This document shows positions 4,814 to 8,006 of a stretch of DNA of 8,006 nt, one piece after another. The position numbers and the translations under genes are program-made. The notes beneath the pieces are model-generated. The model was given only the letters and a program-made list of their open reading frames with translations. It did no database searches and had not been told where the DNA came from. Origin of the DNA: Methanosarcinales archaeon (GTDB taxonomy: Archaea; Halobacteriota; Syntropharchaeia; Alkanophagales; Methanospirareceae); the NCBI GenBank assembly GCA_025464645.1, contig JAODGF010000079.1, forward strand, positions 1-8,006, given 5' to 3'. The first letter of the stretch is position 1. Each line of letters begins with the position of its first letter.

Positions 4814-7099
4814 CTCATATCTCTCACCATCTATTCTTATTTCTCGCACACCATGCTGCACACCTTTGGGGTTGCTTACCGATATGTCATAAATTGCGTT
4901 TCTGAACCTTCTCTTTATTCTATATGAAGCCCACTCGCTGGGTATGCAGGGGTCTATCTTAAGACCATCGAGCTCAGTCCGGACACCCAGTATATAATCT
5001 ACGCAAGCACGCCACATCCAGGCAGCGCTACCAGTAAGCCAGGAGTGTGAACCTTCACCATAATGCGGTGAGTCCGGACTTGCAACATACTCAGGATAGA
5101 CGTATGGCTCGGTTTTGAATGCGGGATTAGAAGCAAGATTCAAGGGTAGCGTCTTTCGGTAGTATTCGTACGCTTTATTCCCTCTTCCAAGAAGAGCCGC
5201 GGCAATTATACTCCATGCAGAAGCGTGCATGAATATCGCTCCATTCTCTTTTTCTCCCCTTATGAACCGCGTAATTAAACCTATGGACCTATCAGGATGA
5301 GAATAAGCAGGAGTGAAAAGTGCAGTCCCATAATCTGTTTCCAAATACCGTTCTACTGAGTCCATGCATTTACCAGCTCTATCTGCGGGAGCGATTTTAC
5401 CGAAAACCGCCCAACTTTGCGTGTTCAAATAAATTTTACCTTCTTCATTTGTTTTAGACCCAATGGCTTCTCCATCGTCTTTAAACGCTCGAATATACCA
5501 TTCTCCATCCCAGCAGTACTCATTAACCGTTTTTTTTAGCTCTTCCTTCTCCTTTTTATACTGCGATGCCACATCTGTGAACTCTAAAAATTCGTTCAAT
5601 TTTATCCATCTATCCAGCACCAGATACAGCATCTGCGATGCCATCACGCTCTCTCCCCTTCCTTTTTCCCCTATAAAATCAAGTGCATCGTTCCAATCGC
5701 CACGTTCAATCAAAACAAGCCCTCTTTCACTCCTTCGCGATAAAACATAGTCTATTGCTCGCCTCATATGCTCATATATCGTCCCTTTCCCCCCATCCAT
5801 GAAATCCTCTTCCTCATACAGGAAATCAAAATCCCCTGTCTCTTTCAAATAGCAAAATATGACCAGAGGATACCACATCGGGACATCTGTGTGGTCTGTT
5901 CTGGTGCCGCGCATTGAAACTTGTGAAAACGAATGGCAGGTGTTACCATCTTTGAACTGGAACTTTGAGATGAATTTTAGCCGTTCACGTGCAAGCTCCG
6001 CATCTATCGGCAAAGTCCCTATGATTGTCTGCGCTACGTCTCTGAATCCAAATGTGTCAAAGCCAAACAGATAATAAGATGCCGCAGAACGGTACCACCA
6101 GAAATTTATCCTGTTTTGGTACTTATTCCAGATGTTCACCGATAAATCGAGTTTTTTATCCGGCGTCTCTACTTCTATTCCCTCGTTTATTATTCCATCC
6201 CAATATGCTTTTAAGCGCTCAAACTCATACTTCGCTACTTCTAATCTTATGTCGCGCTCTATTAGAATGTTCTTTAGCACACCCAAACCGACCAATATCT
6301 CTTTCTCCTCACCCTCTTTCAGGTCTAAAGAAAATTGAAAAGCGAAGATAGAGCTTCTGCCTTCGCTTTCTGTATTCCGGCATCTGCCTTCTTCAACCGC
6401 TATCGGATTGGATGCCCATCTATAATCACCAATAAAAGCATCCTTCAGGCAATCAAAACCAGTTGCTTTTGGCTCGCTTGCGAAAAATACTTTCGTTGGC
6501 CATTTTTCATTCGCGGTATGCAGCCCCCGTAACCTATCCCAGAGCGTCTTTTCAGCATATAAAACGCCTTCTTCCTCGTACACTCGATTAAATAATTCGT
6601 GAAACTCCATGCTCAGCAGGTCACTTCGGATGTTTCCTAAGGATAGTTCAACACCGGTGAATACTTCCAGCTTGCGTGCTTCATTACTTTTATTCTTTAT
6701 CCGTATGAGCCAATATTCCAGGTCCTTGTCCGGAGGAACGAAGTATAAAACGCTGCCCTCTATTTTGTTTCTCTCTGATTTTATCAAATTATAGCCAAGT
6801 CCAACCCTGCATTCCCAGGAATCATAATCTCTATACACGGGCTCCCAGTTTATCGTCCAGTATCCATCGTCGCCGGTTTCCGAAATGTAAACTTCCCTGC
6901 CCAGTGCAGCACCCTTAAGCCTTGGTCCCCATCTCGTAATCCCATTTACAAAGGGGTCCTTCCAGAACGTATAACCACAGCCAGTATGGGACATAAAGGT
7001 GCAATATCTGCCATTCGTGAGATAATTAACCCATGGCTTTGGCGTTCTTGGGTCTGCGATTATATACTCCTTCCCGTCTGCTGAGAATTTGCCTCGCAT
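4745..7099 (-). CDS. GH94-family glycoside phosphorylase-like protein (cellobiose phosphorylase-like)
   Basis: This 784-residue protein belongs to the GH94 (formerly GT36) family of inverting phosphorylases, which split a beta-linked disaccharide or short oligosaccharide with phosphate to give a sugar 1-phosphate. The N-terminal beta-sandwich begins with the typical ADPRTPKPWVNYLTNG (15-30). The (alpha/alpha)6 domain contains GFRD (351-354), QF-x2-DG-x3-H (381-389), RGTRTDHTDVPMW (397-409) and GDWNDAL (467-473), where D471 is the expected catalytic acid. The C-terminal part has TEPYVYPEY (663-671), SWLTGSAAWMW (686-696), ILGVR (703-707) and DGLKIDPCIPSEW (711-723). This last block resembles cellobiose phosphorylases more than the C-terminal domain of cyclic glucan synthases. 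There is no signal peptide, so the enzyme is probably cytoplasmic. The ATG at 7099 leaves the normal family N-terminus. No transporter, hydrolase or phosphoglucomutase gene lies beside it, so the sugar cannot be named. Confidence 0.88.
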   Translation of the reverse strand: MRGKFSADGKEYIIADPRTPKPWVNYLTNGRYCTFMSHTGCGYTFWKDPFVNGITRWGPRLKGAALGREVYISETGDDGYWTINWEPVYRDYDSWECRVGLGYNLIKSERNKIEGSVLYFVPPDKDLEYWLIRIKNKSNEARKLEVFTGVELSLGNIRSDLLSMEFHELFNRVYEEEGVLYAEKTLWDRLRGLHTANEKWPTKVFFASEPKATGFDCLKDAFIGDYRWASNPIAVEEGRCRNTESEGRSSIFAFQFSLDLKEGEEKEILVGLGVLKNILIERDIRLEVAKYEFERLKAYWDGIINEGIEVETPDKKLDLSVNIWNKYQNRINFWWYRSAASYYLFGFDTFGFRDVAQTIIGTLPIDAELARERLKFISKFQFKDGNTCHSFSQVSMRGTRTDHTDVPMWYPLVIFCYLKETGDFDFLYEEEDFMDGGKGTIYEHMRRAIDYVLSRRSERGLVLIERGDWNDALDFIGEKGRGESVMASQMLYLVLDRWIKLNEFLEFTDVASQYKKEKEELKKTVNEYCWDGEWYIRAFKDDGEAIGSKTNEEGKIYLNTQSWAVFGKIAPADRAGKCMDSVERYLETDYGTALFTPAYSHPDRSIGLITRFIRGEKENGAIFMHASAWSIIAAALLGRGNKAYEYYRKTLPLNLASNPAFKTEPYVYPEYVASPDSPHYGEGSHSWLTGSAAWMWRACVDYILGVRTELDGLKIDPCIPSEWASYRIKRRFRNAIYDISVSNPKGVQHGVREIRIDGERYESNILPVYADGRTHRVEVIMGRK

Positions 7100-7119
7100 A
7101 GATTAATACTTTCCTTTTT

Positions 7120-7135
7120 CTTTTATTTTATTTTA
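7120..7135. promoter_or_regulatory. Shared T-rich box-A-like element, GH94-like / purF divergent promoter
   Basis: CTTTTATTTTATTTTA lies near the middle of the 49-base gap between the two start codons. Read on the plus strand it contains TTTTATTTT, centred about 24 bases before the purF ATG. Read on the minus strand it gives TAAAATAAAATAAAAG, centred about 27 bases before the GH94-like ATG. No strong Shine-Dalgarno sequence precedes either start. The same TTTTATTTT 9-mer precedes queE. Confidence 0.4.
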
Positions 7136-7148
7136 CTTACATAAAGAA

Positions 7149-8006
7149 ATGATAAATTATAGAGAGGTGCTGACTAAAAAGGAAGAATGTGGAATAGTAG
7201 GTATCGCATTAGCCCGGGGGAATGCAGCTTTGCCCATCTTTTATGCACTCTATGCTTTACAACACCGGGGGCAGGAATCCGCAGGCATAGCTGTGAGCGT
7301 TAGTGCGAGTGAAGATAATGGGAAAGGAAGCGAAACAAGTAAGTACACGAGGAATATACCACTAATAAAGGGGATGGGATTTGTTTATGAAGTTTTCGAC
7401 CACCCACGCCTGGAATCGCTAAAAGGGAACATTGGTATAGGTCATGTCAGATATTCCACGACAGGGGCATCAGCGGTAGAAAATGCAGAGCCTTTACTCG
7501 TGAATTACCAGCGTGGGAAAATTGCTATCGCACATAACGGCAACCTTGTGAACACCGCAGAGCTGAGAAGAGAGTTAGAGCGAGATGGTAGGGTCTTCCA
7601 TTCTGATACCGACACAGAGGTGATAGCGCATTTACTTGCCAAGGAACTGGTGAGGCATGATCCGATAGAGGCTGTTAAGGAACTGATGAAACGTGTGATA
7701 GGGTCTTATTCCCTGGTTATCCTGTTGAATAATATATTAATAGCAGTTAGAGACCCACTGGGCATTAAACCTTTGTGCTTAGGTGAAATAAGAGATGAAA
7801 ACGGAAAAGGAGGATATATAATAGCATCTGAAAGTCCGGCGATAGATATGTTAGGTGGCGTCTTAATGCGAGATGTGAGACCCGGAGAAATATTGATTGT
7901 AAAAGGGGAGAATTTAGAAAGTTGTCAGTTGTATCGAGGGAAAAACACCGCTCATTGTGTATTTGAATACATCTATTTTGCACGCGCTGATTCGGTACTG
8001 GATGGA
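7149..8006 (+). CDS. purF: Amidophosphoribosyltransferase PurF, N-terminal part (cut by window end)
   Basis: PurF transfers ammonia from glutamine to PRPP, the first committed step of purine synthesis. The window holds 286 codons, covering the class II glutamine amidotransferase domain, and the frame is still open at the edge. The nucleophile is C14 in ECGIVGIA. ALQHRGQESAGIA is at 36-48, GHVRYSTTG at 98-106, HNGN at 129-132 and SDTDTE at 152-157. CVFEYIYFARADS (270-282) includes C270, which aligns with the first [4Fe-4S] ligand of Bacillus-type PurF; the remaining ligands and the phosphoribosyltransferase domain lie beyond the window. The ATG at 7149 leaves a 13-residue leader before C14, so a propeptide must be removed, as in Bacillus subtilis. 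GTG at 7167 would shorten the leader to 7 residues. A polar stretch around 52-68 is longer than usual between AGIA and the GxGFVxEVF segment. Confidence 0.95.
   Translation, partial: MINYREVLTKKEECGIVGIALARGNAALPIFYALYALQHRGQESAGIAVSVSASEDNGKGSETSKYTRNIPLIKGMGFVYEVFDHPRLESLKGNIGIGHVRYSTTGASAVENAEPLLVNYQRGKIAIAHNGNLVNTAELRRELERDGRVFHSDTDTEVIAHLLAKELVRHDPIEAVKELMKRVIGSYSLVILLNNILIAVRDPLGIKPLCLGEIRDENGKGGYIIASESPAIDMLGGVLMRDVRPGEILIVKGENLESCQLYRGKNTAHCVFEYIYFARADSVLDG

Noticed and set aside
7765..7983. 72-codon minus-strand open frame inside purF
   Set aside because: Antisense to the conserved end of the glutamine amidotransferase domain, with no supporting features.
1..8006. Search for a defence system, mobile element, CRISPR array, tRNA or other non-coding RNA
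   Set aside because: No regularly spaced repeats, transposase or integrase motifs, cloverleaf-like sequence or toxin-antitoxin pair seen by eye. Nearly every base is in a recognised gene or a gap of about 100 bases or less. A tRNA scan and structured-RNA search would settle it.

Overview
The window comes from an archaeon, most likely a euryarchaeal lineage. The strongest evidence is a complete gamma subunit of initiation factor 2 (aIF2-gamma), with its GTPase motifs and zinc knuckle. A/T-rich box-A-like elements sit about 24-29 bases before several start codons that lack a Shine-Dalgarno sequence, which suggests leaderless archaeal transcripts. AGA/AGG and ATA codons are common and composition is moderate. 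An acyl-CoA dehydrogenase beside aIF2-gamma, NadA and QueE would fit an anaerobic acyl-CoA-metabolising archaeon (for example ANME-1 or Syntrophoarchaeum-like), but that placement is a guess.

There are seven protein genes, and each is on the opposite strand from the one before: queE (+, 94-855), aIF2-gamma (-, 802-2061 or slightly longer), acyl-CoA dehydrogenase (+, 2163-3302), nadA (-, 3318-4244), a DUF123/Uri GIY-YIG-like protein (+, 4307-4813), a GH94-type disaccharide phosphorylase-like protein (-, 4745-7099) and purF (+, 7149 to the window edge, incomplete). Coding density is very high. Two convergent pairs overlap tail to tail (54 and 69 bases) and the third is 15 bases apart. The divergent pairs are separated by only 101, 62 and 49 bases. 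No gene-free stretch exceeds about 100 bases. I see no tRNA, rRNA, CRISPR array, insertion sequence or long repeat.

The genes do not form a pathway or operon. They cover tRNA modification (queE, archaeosine pathway), translation initiation (aIF2-gamma), acyl-CoA oxidation, NAD synthesis (nadA), a putative nuclease-fold protein, phosphorolysis of a glycoside, and purine synthesis (purF). I did not find a new multi-gene system. The points most worth checking are the acyl-CoA dehydrogenase lacking the usual catalytic glutamate, the probable non-AUG (ACG) start of aIF2-gamma, the antisense-encoded C-terminal tails at the convergent junctions, the strict strand alternation with compact shared promoters, and the unassigned substrate of the GH94-like enzyme.
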